Assembly: GCA_904396155.1 (NCBI GenBank)
Contig: CAJFOI010000049.1
Coordinates: 1-45,452 of the forward strand
DNA length: 45,452 nucleotides
From: Candidatus Avispirillum faecium
GTDB lineage: Bacteria; Bacillota; Clostridia; Oscillospirales; CAG-272
Reading direction: 5' to 3'
Position numbers and translations under genes: made by a program
Shown here: positions 1 through 8,789 of the stretch, in pieces
Layout: every line of letters begins with the position of its first letter
How positions within the stretch are numbered: position 1 is the first letter of the stretch
Notes under the pieces: model-generated
The model's database searches: none
Told to the model about the DNA's origin: nothing
What the model saw: the letters and a program-made list of their open reading frames with translations, nothing else

Positions 1-30
1 TGGAAGGTGCCAGCAACTCCAGAGTACATA

Positions 31-150
31 AAAAAGGCCCCCATGTGAGCGTCTCTTGCAGAGCCGCCAGGGGGCTCCCGCGATAGCGGGTGGGGGATTG
101 TTCTTATTACACAACCCCTCCGCCACAGCCGTGCTGTGGCACCTCCCCTC
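31..150 (-). repeat. Intergenic structured repeat, inverted copy
   Basis: This is a minus-strand copy of the repeat that recurs at 33123, 36109-36430 and 44961-45431. Reading plus, the 3' module comes first (GGCCCCC at 36-42, GGGGGCTCCCGC near 70-81, then GCGGGTGGGGGATTGTT). The 5' module follows: AACCCCTCCG, a CCACAG/CTGTGG stem at about 123-140, and CACCTCCCC ending at 148. The outer 5' hairpin found in other copies is missing after 148, so the copy is truncated. In the minus direction the GC-rich 3' end runs into a T-run at 30-35, terminator-like. Confidence 0.75.
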
Positions 151-218
151 GATGCCCTTCTTTCGAACGCCCCACAAAATTTCTCATGACACCCGGGGAA
201 AAATCGTCAAATATTCTA

Positions 219-265
219 TTGACAGAAATTTTTTTGTATGCTAAAATTTGTTTGGTTCCGAACAA
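219..265 (+). promoter_or_regulatory. Promoter and candidate operator of the MarR/ABC operon
   Basis: A -35 TTGACA (219-224) and a -10 TAAAAT (242-247) are separated by 17 bases. Just downstream, GTTC-C-GAAC (255-263) forms a small palindrome near the expected transcription start. MarR proteins usually bind short palindromes at their own promoter, so this is a candidate autoregulatory operator; that part is inference. Confidence 0.6.
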
Positions 266-313
266 TATAGCAAGCAATCACAGTCTGACAGTCCGAAAGG
301 AGGGTAGTTTTCC

Positions 314-757
314 ATGGAAAAAGACTGTGGAATGTGGATCCACATTTTGTCCCACAAACTCAAAAAACGCATGAACGCCAGCATGCAGGACCTGGGCATC
401 ACCGGCGTGCAGAGCCGGATCATGCACTATATTCTTGTGAAGTGCGCCGACGGGCCGGTTTTTCAGCGGGACGTGGAAAGCGCCTTCGGCATGAGCCGCT
501 CTACCGCCACCGGGATCTTACAGCTGATGGAAAAAAACGGCCTGATTCTGCGGGAAAGCGTAGCCAGCGACGCCCGTCTGAAAAGCCTGATTCCCACGGA
601 AAAGGCGGCCCGTTTGGACGAGCAGATCGGCACGTCTCTGCATCAAACGGAAGAATGTCTCACACAGGGTCTGTCCAGTGCGCAGCTGGCGTTCTTTTTG
701 GAGACAGTCGCACGCATGTCTGCAAATCTGGACGAACAGCCGGCGCACAACGTGTAG
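314..757 (+). CDS. MarR family transcriptional regulator
   Basis: The 147-residue protein has the usual MarR size and layout: an N-terminal helix, a winged helix-turn-helix around residues 45-95 (FGMSRSTATGILQLMEKNGL, followed by a wing with SDARLKS), and a C-terminal dimerisation helix. The start is supported by GGAGGG about 9 bases upstream of the ATG. It is followed after 82 bases by two ABC exporter half-transporters on the same strand, the classic arrangement of a MarR repressor controlling a multidrug exporter and released by its substrate. The ligand is unknown. Confidence 0.9.
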   Translation: MEKDCGMWIHILSHKLKKRMNASMQDLGITGVQSRIMHYILVKCADGPVFQRDVESAFGMSRSTATGILQLMEKNGLILRESVASDARLKSLIPTEKAARLDEQIGTSLHQTEECLTQGLSSAQLAFFLETVARMSANLDEQPAHNV

Positions 758-839
758 GCATTTTTTACGTATTCTTGAGACTTTGGATGCACCGCATCTG
801 CGCGCTGCACTTCATGTTTGAAAGGAGGAATCATACAAT

Positions 840-2588
840 ATGATAAAAACACTTGCTCGCAGTATCCGCGAGTACAAAAAGACTGCAATTTTAACACCGC
901 TTTTGGTTATCGTCGAAGTAGTCCTGGAATGTATCATCCCATTCACCATCGCCAACCTGGTAAATGAGATGCAGGCCGGCTGCAAAATGGACGTCATTGT
1001 CCAATACGGCATCCAGCTGGTAATCATGGCCATTTTGTCCCTGATTTTCGGCGTTGCGGCAGGCAACACCTGTGCCACCGCGTCCACCGGATTTGCGCGC
1101 AATCTGCGCAAGGACATGTTCTACCGTATCCAGGATTACTCTTTTGAAAACATCGACAAATTCTCCGTATCCAGTTTGGTCACGCGTATGACCACCGATG
1201 TGGTGAATGTACAGATGTCCTTTATGATGATCATCCGCATCGCCATCCGCGGGCCTCTGATGCTGATCTTTTCCTTTATCATGGGCTTCGTCATGGGTGG
1301 ACGCCTGGCCCTGATCTTTCTCGTCACCATTCCTCTGCTGGGCATCGGTCTGGCGTTGGTCATCCGTGCCGCCATGCCGATCTTTCGCCGGGTGTTCCGC
1401 AAATACGATGCACTCAACGATTCGGTCCAGGAAAATGTGCAGGCTATGCGGGTAGTAAAGAGCTACGTGCGCGAGGACTACGAGAAAAAGAAATTTTCCG
1501 CTGCTGCCGAAGACGTCTGCAGGGACTTCACCCGTGCCGAGCGCATCATGGCCCTCAATAACCCTATGATGCAGTTTTGCGTATATGCAGGAATGGCATT
1601 TGTGCTGTCCTTTGGCTCCTATGTAGTGATCACCAGCCGCGGCGCCGAAGTCGCCGTAGGGCAGATGTCCGCCATCCTCACTTACAGCTTTCAAATTCTG
1701 ATGAGCCTGATGATGCTGTCTATGGTGTTTGTGATGATCACCATGTCCATGGAATCGGCAGAGCGTATCGTTGAAGTCCTGACGGAAAAGAGCAGTCTCA
1801 CCAGTCCAAAAGACGGTCTCACTTCTGTGAAGGACGGCTCCGTCGATTTTGAGGGCGTGAGTTTCAAGTATTCGAAAAAAGCTGAGCGCATGGCGCTGGC
1901 AGATGTAAATCTACATATTCGGTCCGGAGAAGTTATTGGGATTTTGGGCGGCACAGGCTCCTCCAAATCCACATTGGTGCAACTGATCCCCCGCCTGTAT
2001 GATGTGACCGAGGGCTGCGTCAAGGTAGGCGGCGTAGATGTGCGCAAGTATGATTTGGAGACGCTGCGCAACAATGTGGCTGTAGTGCTTCAAAAGAACG
2101 TGCTGTTCAGCGGCACCATCAAGGACAACCTGCGCTGGGGCAATCCCGACGCCACCGACGAAGAAATGCTGGAGGCCTGCAAACTGGCACAGGCTGACGA
2201 GTTCATCCAGCAGTTCCCCGCAAAGTATGACACGTGGATCGAACAGGGCGGCGCCAACGTCTCCGGCGGGCAAAAGCAGCGGCTTTGCATCGCACGCGCG
2301 CTCTTGAAAAAGCCCAAAGTGCTGATTTTGGACGATTCCACCAGCGCCGTAGACACCCGCACAGACGCGCTGATCCGCCAGGGATTTCGCGAATTCATTC
2401 CCGAGACCACAAAGATCATCATCGCCCAGCGCGTTGCCTCCGTACAGGACGCCGACCGCATTATTGTAATGGACGGCGGGCGCATCAGCGACATCGGTAC
2501 CCATGACGAGCTGATGGAAAGAAGCGAAATCTACCGGGAGGTATATACATCTCAAAACAAGGCAGGTGATTCAGATGGCCAGGAATAA
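840..2588 (+). CDS. ABC exporter half-transporter, degenerate-site subunit
   Basis: The 582-residue half-transporter has an N-terminal six-helix exporter domain (about residues 15-320) and a C-terminal ATPase domain. Visible motifs are Walker A GGTGSSKST (about 370), signature VSGGQ (about 474) and Walker B VLILDDSTS (about 495). The residue after the Walker B Asp is Asp rather than the catalytic Glu, as in the degenerate subunit of heterodimeric exporters such as BmrC and TM287. The start has AAGGAGG upstream. It overlaps the next half-transporter by 14 bases, so the pair is co-translated and probably forms a heterodimer. The substrate is probably a drug or toxic compound, inferred only from the MarR neighbour. 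Confidence 0.92.
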   Translation: MIKTLARSIREYKKTAILTPLLVIVEVVLECIIPFTIANLVNEMQAGCKMDVIVQYGIQLVIMAILSLIFGVAAGNTCATASTGFARNLRKDMFYRIQDYSFENIDKFSVSSLVTRMTTDVVNVQMSFMMIIRIAIRGPLMLIFSFIMGFVMGGRLALIFLVTIPLLGIGLALVIRAAMPIFRRVFRKYDALNDSVQENVQAMRVVKSYVREDYEKKKFSAAAEDVCRDFTRAERIMALNNPMMQFCVYAGMAFVLSFGSYVVITSRGAEVAVGQMSAILTYSFQILMSLMMLSMVFVMITMSMESAERIVEVLTEKSSLTSPKDGLTSVKDGSVDFEGVSFKYSKKAERMALADVNLHIRSGEVIGILGGTGSSKSTLVQLIPRLYDVTEGCVKVGGVDVRKYDLETLRNNVAVVLQKNVLFSGTIKDNLRWGNPDATDEEMLEACKLAQADEFIQQFPAKYDTWIEQGGANVSGGQKQRLCIARALLKKPKVLILDDSTSAVDTRTDALIRQGFREFIPETTKIIIAQRVASVQDADRIIVMDGGRISDIGTHDELMERSEIYREVYTSQNKAGDSDGQE

Positions 2589-4515
2589 AACACAAAATGC
2601 AAATCCCACTCCTGCCACCACGGCAAGAGGTCAGCGGGCGCCCAAGGGCGTACTGCGCCGGCTGCTGCGCACCCTGTTTTCGTTCTATCCGGTGCTTTTG
2701 CCCATCACGCTGGTCTGCATTGTCATCAATGCCATTGTCAGCGCCGCGCCGGCGGTGTTTTTGCAGAATGTCATCGCCATAGTAGATGAAAGCTACCAAA
2801 GCGGCGACTGGGCGTCTGTATCCGGACGCATTCTCACCTATGTAGCCGTCCTGGTTGTCATGTACGTGATCAGTCTCATTGCCGGCGCGTTCTATACCCA
2901 GATGATGGCGATCATCACGCAGGGCTCTCTGAAAAAGCTCCGTGAAAAAATGTTCAGCCACATGCAGGATCTTCCCATTAAGTATTTTGACACCAACGGC
3001 CATGGGGACATCATGAGCTACTACACCAACGACGTGGATACGCTGCGGCAGCTGATCAGCCAGAGCCTGCCGCAGATGACCATCTCCGGCATCACATTGT
3101 TTGTCGTATTCTGCATCATGATGTACTACAGCATGATTCTTGCCCTGCTGGTAGTCGTCGGTGTCGTCTGCATGGTGCTTGCAGCCCGTGCGATCACCAG
3201 CCGCTCCTCCAAATACTTCCTCCGTCAGCAGATCACGCTGGCAAAGGCCGAAGCCTTTATGGAGGAAATGATGACGGGGCAAAAAGTCATCAAAGTATTC
3301 TGTCACGAGGAGGGCGCCCGAGCCGACTTTGACAAGGTCAATGGAGAGATATTCTACAATGCCCGCAACGGCAACCGCTTTGCCAACATCCTCATGCCTC
3401 TGCTGGGCAACATCGGCAATGTGATGTACGTGGTAGTAGCACTGGTGGGCGGTGCGCTGCTTTTGACAGATGTGCCGAACATCAGCATTTCCGGCATGGC
3501 ATTCAGCATCAGCATCGTAGTGCCCTTTTTGAATATGACCAAGCAGTTTGCCGGCGCCATCGGACAGGTATCCAACCAGATCAACATGGTGATCATGGGG
3601 CTGGCAGGCGCACACCGGATTTTCGCTCTGCTGGATGAAGAACCGGAAACCGATGAAGGATATGTGACCTTGGTAAATGCAAGGGAAAATGCCGATGGCA
3701 GCATGAGCGAGTGCAAGGAGCGCACCCACGTATGGGCATGGAAACATCCCCACCACGACGGCACCGTCACCTACACGCGGCTTCAGGGAGATGTACGCTT
3801 CTACGACGTAGATTTCGGCTACACGCCGGAAAAGACCGTGCTGCACAATATCACCCTGTATGCAAAGCCCGGTCAGAAGGTGGCCTTCGTAGGCTCCACC
3901 GGTGCAGGCAAAACCACCATTACCAACCTGATCAACCGTTTTTACGACATTGCCGACGGCAAGATCCGTTATGATGACATCAACATCAACAAAATCAAGA
4001 AGGCGGATCTCCGCCGCAGTCTGGGCATCGTACTTCAGGATACGAACCTCTTTACCGGCACGGTGATGGAAAACATCCGTTACGGGAATCTGGAAGCCAG
4101 CGATGAGGAATGCATCGCAGCAGCACAGCTGGCCGGTGCAGACGACTTCATCTGCCGGCTTCCGGAAGGGTACAATACCATGCTGACCGGAAACGGCGCA
4201 AATCTCAGTCAGGGACAGCGGCAGCTTCTTGCCATCGCACGTGCGGCGGTCGCCGATCCTCCGGTGATGATCCTGGATGAAGCGACCAGTTCCATCGACA
4301 CGCGAACCGAGGCCATTGTACAGCAGGGGATGGACGCGCTGATGACCGGGCGCACCGTATTTATCATCGCCCACCGCCTCTCTACGGTGCGCAACGCCAA
4401 CGCCATCATGGTGCTGGATCACGGACGCATCATCGAGCGAGGCACCCACGAAGACCTGCTCCAGCTGAAGGGTACCTACTATCAGCTCTACACCGGTGCA
4501 TTGGAGCTGGACTGA
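2575..4515 (+). CDS. ABC exporter half-transporter, catalytic subunit
   Basis: This is the partner of the preceding gene. ATG 2575 is chosen over the in-frame GTG at 2566 because the AAGGCAGGTG ribosome site lies at proper spacing only for the ATG. The protein has 646 residues: a transmembrane domain (about 35-350), a hydrophilic linker with WAWKHPHHDG before the ATPase domain, Walker A GSTGAGKTT (about 440), signature LSQGQ (about 543) and Walker B MILDEATSS (about 563). The catalytic Glu is present, so this subunit supplies the competent site residue that its partner lacks. The linker insertion is common in clostridial exporters of this type. Confidence 0.92.
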   Translation: MARNKTQNANPTPATTARGQRAPKGVLRRLLRTLFSFYPVLLPITLVCIVINAIVSAAPAVFLQNVIAIVDESYQSGDWASVSGRILTYVAVLVVMYVISLIAGAFYTQMMAIITQGSLKKLREKMFSHMQDLPIKYFDTNGHGDIMSYYTNDVDTLRQLISQSLPQMTISGITLFVVFCIMMYYSMILALLVVVGVVCMVLAARAITSRSSKYFLRQQITLAKAEAFMEEMMTGQKVIKVFCHEEGARADFDKVNGEIFYNARNGNRFANILMPLLGNIGNVMYVVVALVGGALLLTDVPNISISGMAFSISIVVPFLNMTKQFAGAIGQVSNQINMVIMGLAGAHRIFALLDEEPETDEGYVTLVNARENADGSMSECKERTHVWAWKHPHHDGTVTYTRLQGDVRFYDVDFGYTPEKTVLHNITLYAKPGQKVAFVGSTGAGKTTITNLINRFYDIADGKIRYDDININKIKKADLRRSLGIVLQDTNLFTGTVMENIRYGNLEASDEECIAAAQLAGADDFICRLPEGYNTMLTGNGANLSQGQRQLLAIARAAVADPPVMILDEATSSIDTRTEAIVQQGMDALMTGRTVFIIAHRLSTVRNANAIMVLDHGRIIERGTHEDLLQLKGTYYQLYTGALELD

Positions 4516-4546
4516 TTGTGTTGCAAAAGAATCCAGAGAAAAACAA

Positions 4547-4581
4547 AAAGAAACCGGCATGCTACGCATGCCGGTTTCTTT
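4547..4581. terminator. Bidirectional intrinsic terminator
   Basis: A perfect 16-base inverted repeat (AAAGAAACCGGCATGC and its complement) with a 3-base loop sits between the convergent ABC operon and acyltransferase gene. A and T tracts flank it on both sides, so it can serve both strands. Confidence 0.88.
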
Positions 4582-4588
4582 GATTGTA

Positions 4589-5995
4589 TCAAAAACGAAA
4601 GTAAATAAACGGATTATAGGAGGAGCTCAAAATGAATTGAATACACAGCAGCAGCAAAACCACGCAGACTGCATTTTTGGCGATCTCGAAGGGAAGGGAA
4701 TTTGGAATGCGGATTTTTTTCGCCCACGGGAACATTGCAAGGATCGCCAGCGGGAGAAAGAGGATCCCCCTTAAAATTTCTGAATTCTGGGCGGCAACTC
4801 CGATCCAGTCTGTGGGAACAAAGATAAACATCGTTTTCAACGCGGCGAGCATTTGCGAAAAATCCACCAAATTGAAGATGACCCAACCGACGAGAACGAA
4901 AAAGGCCGTATAGATATAACGGATGGCACCGGGAAGCTTATCCAAAAGCTTTTGCAAAAACAGCTTCTCCAAAATCAGCAAAATCCCATAATAGAGACCC
5001 CAAATGACAAAATTCCACTGGGCGCCATGCCAGAAACCAGTCAAGCACCACACGACCATAATGTTGAAGACAAGCCGCAGCTTTCCTGCACGATTGCCTC
5101 CAAGGGGAATATAAATGTAGTCCCGAAACCATGTGGAAAGAGAAATGTGCCAGCGCCGCCAGAATTCTGTAATAGACAGAGAGATGTAGGGGTAATTGAA
5201 ATTTTCAAGAAAGTGGAACCCAAAGATTCGCCCCAGACCGATGGCCATATCGCTGTAGCCGGAAAAATCAAAATAGATCTGCAGCGCATAGCTGATCGCG
5301 GCGATCCAATAAATCGAGGTCCCCCAGGCAGCTGTACTTCCCTCGTAAATTATCACCGAGATATTGGCGACCGTGTTTGCAAGAAGCACTTTTTTGGAAA
5401 GGCCGATAATGAATCGGCGGCTACCCTCTGTAATATCCCTGAGAGACTCCTTCCGGTGCAGGATTTCATCCTCGATGGTCTGATAACGGACAATGGGGCC
5501 TGCGATCAGTTGCGGAAAGAAGCTCACATACAAAGTGAGATAGAAGTAGTTTTTCTGCACATGGACATCATGCCGGTAAAGATCGATCACGTAGGACAAT
5601 ATCTGAAATGTATAAAAACTGATCCCGATAGGCAAAACCAGCGGCGCAACATGGAGATCCCGACCCAGGAGCAGCTCGATGTTGTCTATGGTAAAGTTCA
5701 AATACTTAAATACAAATAAATTGCCCACCAAAAGAACGCAAGTGACAATAAAAACCGCTTTGCGCAGTTTCTGTGTCTCTGCGCGATCCAGGTGGTGGAT
5801 CCACAAGCCGCCCACATATGCCACCAAAGAGGCAAGAAGCATGAGCACTACAAATTTGGGCTCTCCCCAGGCATAAAAAAGGATAGATGCAAGAAGCAAA
5901 ACAGTATTTCTGTACACCCGGTTCTTGCAGATAAAATAAAGCAGGATCGTAACCGGTAAAAACAAATACAAAAATGACAGGCTGCTGAATACCAT
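4589..5995 (-). CDS. MBOAT family O-acyltransferase (AlgI/DltB-like)
   Basis: The 468-residue polytopic membrane protein shows the hallmarks of the membrane-bound O-acyltransferase family: LPIGISFYTFQ (about 121), FPQLIAGPIVR (about 160), FDFSGYSDMAIG (about 242), FWRRWHISLS with His283, and FWHGAQWNF with the conserved catalytic His323. Such proteins move acetyl groups across the membrane for O-acetylation of surface polysaccharides. Its ATG lies one base after the stop of the upstream AlgJ-like gene, with GGAGG before it, so the two are translationally coupled. DltB is a less likely identity because no dltA, dltC or dltD lies nearby. Confidence 0.92.
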   Translation of the reverse strand: MVFSSLSFLYLFLPVTILLYFICKNRVYRNTVLLLASILFYAWGEPKFVVLMLLASLVAYVGGLWIHHLDRAETQKLRKAVFIVTCVLLVGNLFVFKYLNFTIDNIELLLGRDLHVAPLVLPIGISFYTFQILSYVIDLYRHDVHVQKNYFYLTLYVSFFPQLIAGPIVRYQTIEDEILHRKESLRDITEGSRRFIIGLSKKVLLANTVANISVIIYEGSTAAWGTSIYWIAAISYALQIYFDFSGYSDMAIGLGRIFGFHFLENFNYPYISLSITEFWRRWHISLSTWFRDYIYIPLGGNRAGKLRLVFNIMVVWCLTGFWHGAQWNFVIWGLYYGILLILEKLFLQKLLDKLPGAIRYIYTAFFVLVGWVIFNLVDFSQMLAALKTMFIFVPTDWIGVAAQNSEILRGILFLPLAILAMFPWAKKIRIPNSLPFEIAKNAVCVVLLLLCIQFILSSSYNPFIYFRF

Positions 5996-5996
5996 C

Positions 5997-7160
5997 TCAA
6001 TCCTCCAACAGGAAATCTTCCCCTATAAAGTACTCCGCGCTTCCAATGAGCAGCACCTTGGAAATGTCATTTTCCTTCACATAGGAATCCAGGTGGAAAT
6101 CCTCTCCCATAAAGGCCCTGTAATTGCGCAAATCCACGGAATATGTCCTGTTATAATGAGAGGCTACCAGCTTGAGTATCGCATTGTCGTAAGATTCACC
6201 GATCAGGAGAATATTTTCCTTGTTCGTATTGTTTGTATCGAAAACGATCTCTCCATTGTCCTCTCCGTAAAAACCTGCATAAGAGACGTCTGTGCGCTCC
6301 GAAGACAGGTATGCCTCTGCCTCTCCGTAATCAGCAGCTAAATTCCCGTTGACAGATATCGTCATGGGAGGATAATCAAACCGGTACACGGTAAAATCTT
6401 CCACAAAAAGTCCGTCCATATCTGCGGTCTTCGACCCCTCAAACGAGTGGCTGAGCGTGACCGTATCCACAGGTGCAAGAGGCTGTTCTCCACAGCCCAA
6501 CAGCTGCAGTACCTCCAGGTACGCCTCATAAGAGCCCTTGTAATTCCAATGGTGGTCCGTCTTATAAAACCGATCCGCAAAATCTGCAAAACTGTTTATC
6601 TCAAAAGCCGCCATTTTGTTTTCTGAAAGTGCTAAATGCCGGAAAATATAATCACAAAACGGGACCTTCTCCTTTGTTTCAAAATTGATATCGGTTTCCT
6701 TTTCGATGTAGTAAACATAGAAATCCGTTTCGGGGTGCGCTGAGAAACACGTGTTGTAGTTTTCGATTTTTTCGTCCAAAAGCGCCTGATCCTCCTTAAG
6801 AGAACGAGGAGCAAAACAAATATTCCCGTTGAAAATTAGATGAGCGTTGAAACTGATATACCGATTGGTATCCGCCTGAAGCATGGGCTTGAGAAAAAAA
6901 TATTTGTAGTTGCTGAAAAAATCGTTGTAACTTTTCTTCAATGTCTGAGAAAAAAGCACCTGGTCCGCAAGGGCGCTTTCCCAATTGTCCTGAAGCGACG
7001 TATCGAGAAAAGCTAAAACAGACATGGGCTCCACTTTTTCTGCATATCGGTTTTCGTAAAGATTGATATCTTTGGGGAAAAATACGGTTTTCAACAACCC
7101 GATACACAAAAAAGCAAAACATCCGACAAGGAATATCAGATTCACGATCTTTTTTTTCAC
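5997..7160 (-). CDS. AlgJ/DHHW-family membrane-anchored O-acetylation protein
   Basis: The 387-residue protein starts at GTG 7160, placed there because GGGGAAAGG lies about 9 bases upstream; longer in-frame readings would run through two tRNA genes. Residues 5-27 form a signal anchor. The remainder is extracytoplasmic and resembles the AlgJ/AlgX (SGNH-like) family: a DHHW motif at 202-205 (TDHHWNYKG) and a late LLIGESYDNA block in place of the usual GDS(F/Y) serine block. In alginate-type systems such proteins work with the MBOAT channel to place acetyl groups on exported polysaccharide. No polysaccharide biosynthesis genes are adjacent, so the acceptor is unknown. Confidence 0.82.
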   Translation of the reverse strand: MKKKIVNLIFLVGCFAFLCIGLLKTVFFPKDINLYENRYAEKVEPMSVLAFLDTSLQDNWESALADQVLFSQTLKKSYNDFFSNYKYFFLKPMLQADTNRYISFNAHLIFNGNICFAPRSLKEDQALLDEKIENYNTCFSAHPETDFYVYYIEKETDINFETKEKVPFCDYIFRHLALSENKMAAFEINSFADFADRFYKTDHHWNYKGSYEAYLEVLQLLGCGEQPLAPVDTVTLSHSFEGSKTADMDGLFVEDFTVYRFDYPPMTISVNGNLAADYGEAEAYLSSERTDVSYAGFYGEDNGEIVFDTNNTNKENILLIGESYDNAILKLVASHYNRTYSVDLRNYRAFMGEDFHLDSYVKENDISKVLLIGSAEYFIGEDFLLED

Positions 7161-7256
7161 TTTTATTTTCCTTTCCCCACATTCGGAAAGCGCCTTGTCC
7201 CAAACAGCTTTCCGAGACCATTCTATTTTCGGGAAAAAACGACAGAAAAGACATAA

Positions 7257-7286
7257 AAAAACCCGCCATATTTTTATGCCGGGTTT
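7257..7286 (-). terminator. Terminator of the tRNA-Thr/tRNA-Tyr transcript
   Basis: On the minus strand, AAACCCG and CGGGTTT pair, extended by CAT/ATG after one mismatch, and are followed by a T-run. It lies directly after the tRNA-Tyr CCA end. Confidence 0.75.
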
Positions 7287-7371
7287 TGGTGGGGGAAGCT
7301 GGATTCGAACCAGCGAAGTCACTGACAACAGATTTACAGTCTGCCCCCTTTGGCCGCTCGGGAATTCCCCC
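7287..7371 (-). tRNA. tRNA-Tyr (GTA)
   Basis: An 85-base tRNA with acceptor GGGGGAA paired to TTCCCCC, encoded ACCA, a GTA anticodon in the loop CTGTAAA, a T-loop GGTTCGAATCC, and the long variable arm expected for bacterial tRNA-Tyr. It is the second gene of a tandem pair with tRNA-Thr. Confidence 0.95.
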
Positions 7372-7436
7372 ATAAAAATATTCTGTTCCACACCTGCGGC
7401 GCGCTGTGAGATCCGGGCGCACTTTACAAGATACGA

Positions 7437-7512
7437 TGGAGCTGGTGGACGGACTTGAACCCCCGACCTGCTGATTACAAATCAGCTGCTCTACCAGCTG
7501 AGCTACACCAGC
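7437..7512 (-). tRNA. tRNA-Thr (TGT)
   Basis: A 76-base tRNA including encoded CCA. The acceptor is GCTGGTG/CACCAGC, the D-arm contains AGCTCAGCTGGTAGAGC, the anticodon loop is TTTGTAA with TGT, and the T-loop is GTTCAAGTC. It is transcribed from a strong promoter at 7542-7570 together with tRNA-Tyr. Confidence 0.95.
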
Positions 7513-7541
7513 ATCTCCCACGAACCGCTCGCGCAAGTGAA

Positions 7542-7570
7542 ATTATAGCATATACAGAGAGACTTGTCAA
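7542..7570 (-). promoter_or_regulatory. Consensus promoter of the tRNA-Thr/Tyr pair
   Basis: On the minus strand TTGACA (7565-7570) and TATAAT (7542-7547) are separated by exactly 17 bases. Both boxes are perfect sigma-A consensus, as often seen for stable RNA genes. Confidence 0.9.
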
Positions 7571-7613
7571 GAACTTTGCAAAAAATTCTCCCGATTTTAT
7601 TTAGGAAAAAAGC

Positions 7614-7642
7614 TTTACATCTTCCCCGCAGCCTGCTATACT
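7614..7642 (+). promoter_or_regulatory. Promoter of the BNR-repeat gene
   Basis: TTTACA (7614-7619) and TATACT (7637-7642) with a 17-base spacer lie 43 bases before the start codon. Confidence 0.75.
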
Positions 7643-7684
7643 GTCCCCAAGCGACACAGTCGTATTTTTGTGCCGGAGGGTTTT

Positions 7685-8788
7685 ATGAAATACACGCTGC
7701 AAAGACTTTCTCACCAATCTGTAGGCTGCGGCAGCTATGCCTACAAGGATACCCGTTCCCGTGATGGACGGATCTTTCTTCCCATCGATACACCCAATCC
7801 TTATGCCCTGTACTCCGCAGACAGCGGAAAAAGCTGGAAAACCTTTCCCCTGGAGAGCGGACGCAAAACAGACCGCTTTATCCAGCTTCAGGATGGCTCC
7901 TTTTATGCCCTGTCCTTCGACAATGTAGTTCACGATGCCATCCGGGACTTTCGCCAGGAACATATTCCCTTTGTGGCCGGTGTATACCGGGCAAAATCCA
8001 TGGAAGATGTGATCGCCGGAAGAGTCACTTCCTCCTTTACCCCAATTGATATACCAAATCTTTGCCTGGGCTGGGGAGATTCCGGCAACAGCCACACCAG
8101 CTGCATTTCCAATGGACTCATCCAACTCTCCAACGGAGACATCCTTGCCACCATGTATGGCCAGACAAAAGAGGACACCACTCTGTGCCCCTACTTTCAA
8201 ATAAACGGTGGATATGATTTTTATTTGTACCGTTCCTGGTGTATTTTGTCCAAAGACGGCGGCAACACTTTCTCTTTTCTCTCCACCATTGCAGATGTGC
8301 AGACCTATCCCATCCCCGATGTAAATGCAGAGGGATACTGCGAACCGGACTGCATTGAAATCGAACCCGGACATATCGTATGTGTCCTCCGCACCGGCGG
8401 CCATGAAGTGTACTCTCCCCTGTACTGCACCCACTCCTACGACAGCGGCAAAACTTGGCAGGCGCCCTATCCCATCTGTGACTGGGGTGTGCTGCCCAAG
8501 CTGTTTACCATGCAGGACGGAACCCTTGTATGCGTGTCCGGCCATATTCACACCATGCTCCTCTTTTCCCCAGATGGCGGCCGAACCTGGAGCGATCCGT
8601 GTATCATAGAGCCCTGCGACGGCAAATGGGACAAAAGCCCATCCGGATATAACAGTGCATTTGAAAGCAGCCCCGGAGAGATCACCATCGTCTATGACGA
8701 TCCAAAGGAAGGCATAGCCGAGGGAGCTCCCGCGGGGCAGCTGCGTCGTATATATATTCGCACTTACCGGGTACAGCGCGAAAACTGA
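7685..8788 (+). CDS. BNR/Asp-box repeat protein, sialidase-like fold
   Basis: The 367-residue protein carries at least four Asp-box repeats (SADSGKSWKTF near 42, SKDGGNTFSF near 186, SYDSGKTWQAP near 252 and SPDGGRTWSDP near 295), the signature of the six-bladed propeller of sialidases and related proteins. ATG 7685 follows GGAGGG at 7676-7680. No signal peptide is seen, so it is probably cytoplasmic. I cannot confirm the catalytic arginine triad or the Tyr/Glu pair of true GH33 sialidases, so the substrate is open. It has its own promoter, no operon partner, and its stop lies one base from that of the convergent ECF gene. Confidence 0.8.
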   Translation: MKYTLQRLSHQSVGCGSYAYKDTRSRDGRIFLPIDTPNPYALYSADSGKSWKTFPLESGRKTDRFIQLQDGSFYALSFDNVVHDAIRDFRQEHIPFVAGVYRAKSMEDVIAGRVTSSFTPIDIPNLCLGWGDSGNSHTSCISNGLIQLSNGDILATMYGQTKEDTTLCPYFQINGGYDFYLYRSWCILSKDGGNTFSFLSTIADVQTYPIPDVNAEGYCEPDCIEIEPGHIVCVLRTGGHEVYSPLYCTHSYDSGKTWQAPYPICDWGVLPKLFTMQDGTLVCVSGHIHTMLLFSPDGGRTWSDPCIIEPCDGKWDKSPSGYNSAFESSPGEITIVYDDPKEGIAEGAPAGQLRRIYIRTYRVQREN

Positions 8789-8789
8789 C

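Noticed and set aside
2485-4569. A 694-codon open frame antisense to the second ABC exporter
   Set aside because: Composition is that of an antisense shadow (His- and Gly-rich, no domain), and the plus strand encodes a complete transporter.
5997-7391. A longer reading of the AlgJ-like protein beginning at 7391
   Set aside because: It would translate through the tRNA-Tyr gene and its terminator; GTG 7160 has a good ribosome site and starts a signal anchor.
7685-8788. Firm annotation as an exo-alpha-sialidase
   Set aside because: Asp-box repeats show the fold only; the catalytic arginines and the Tyr/Glu pair could not be identified with confidence.
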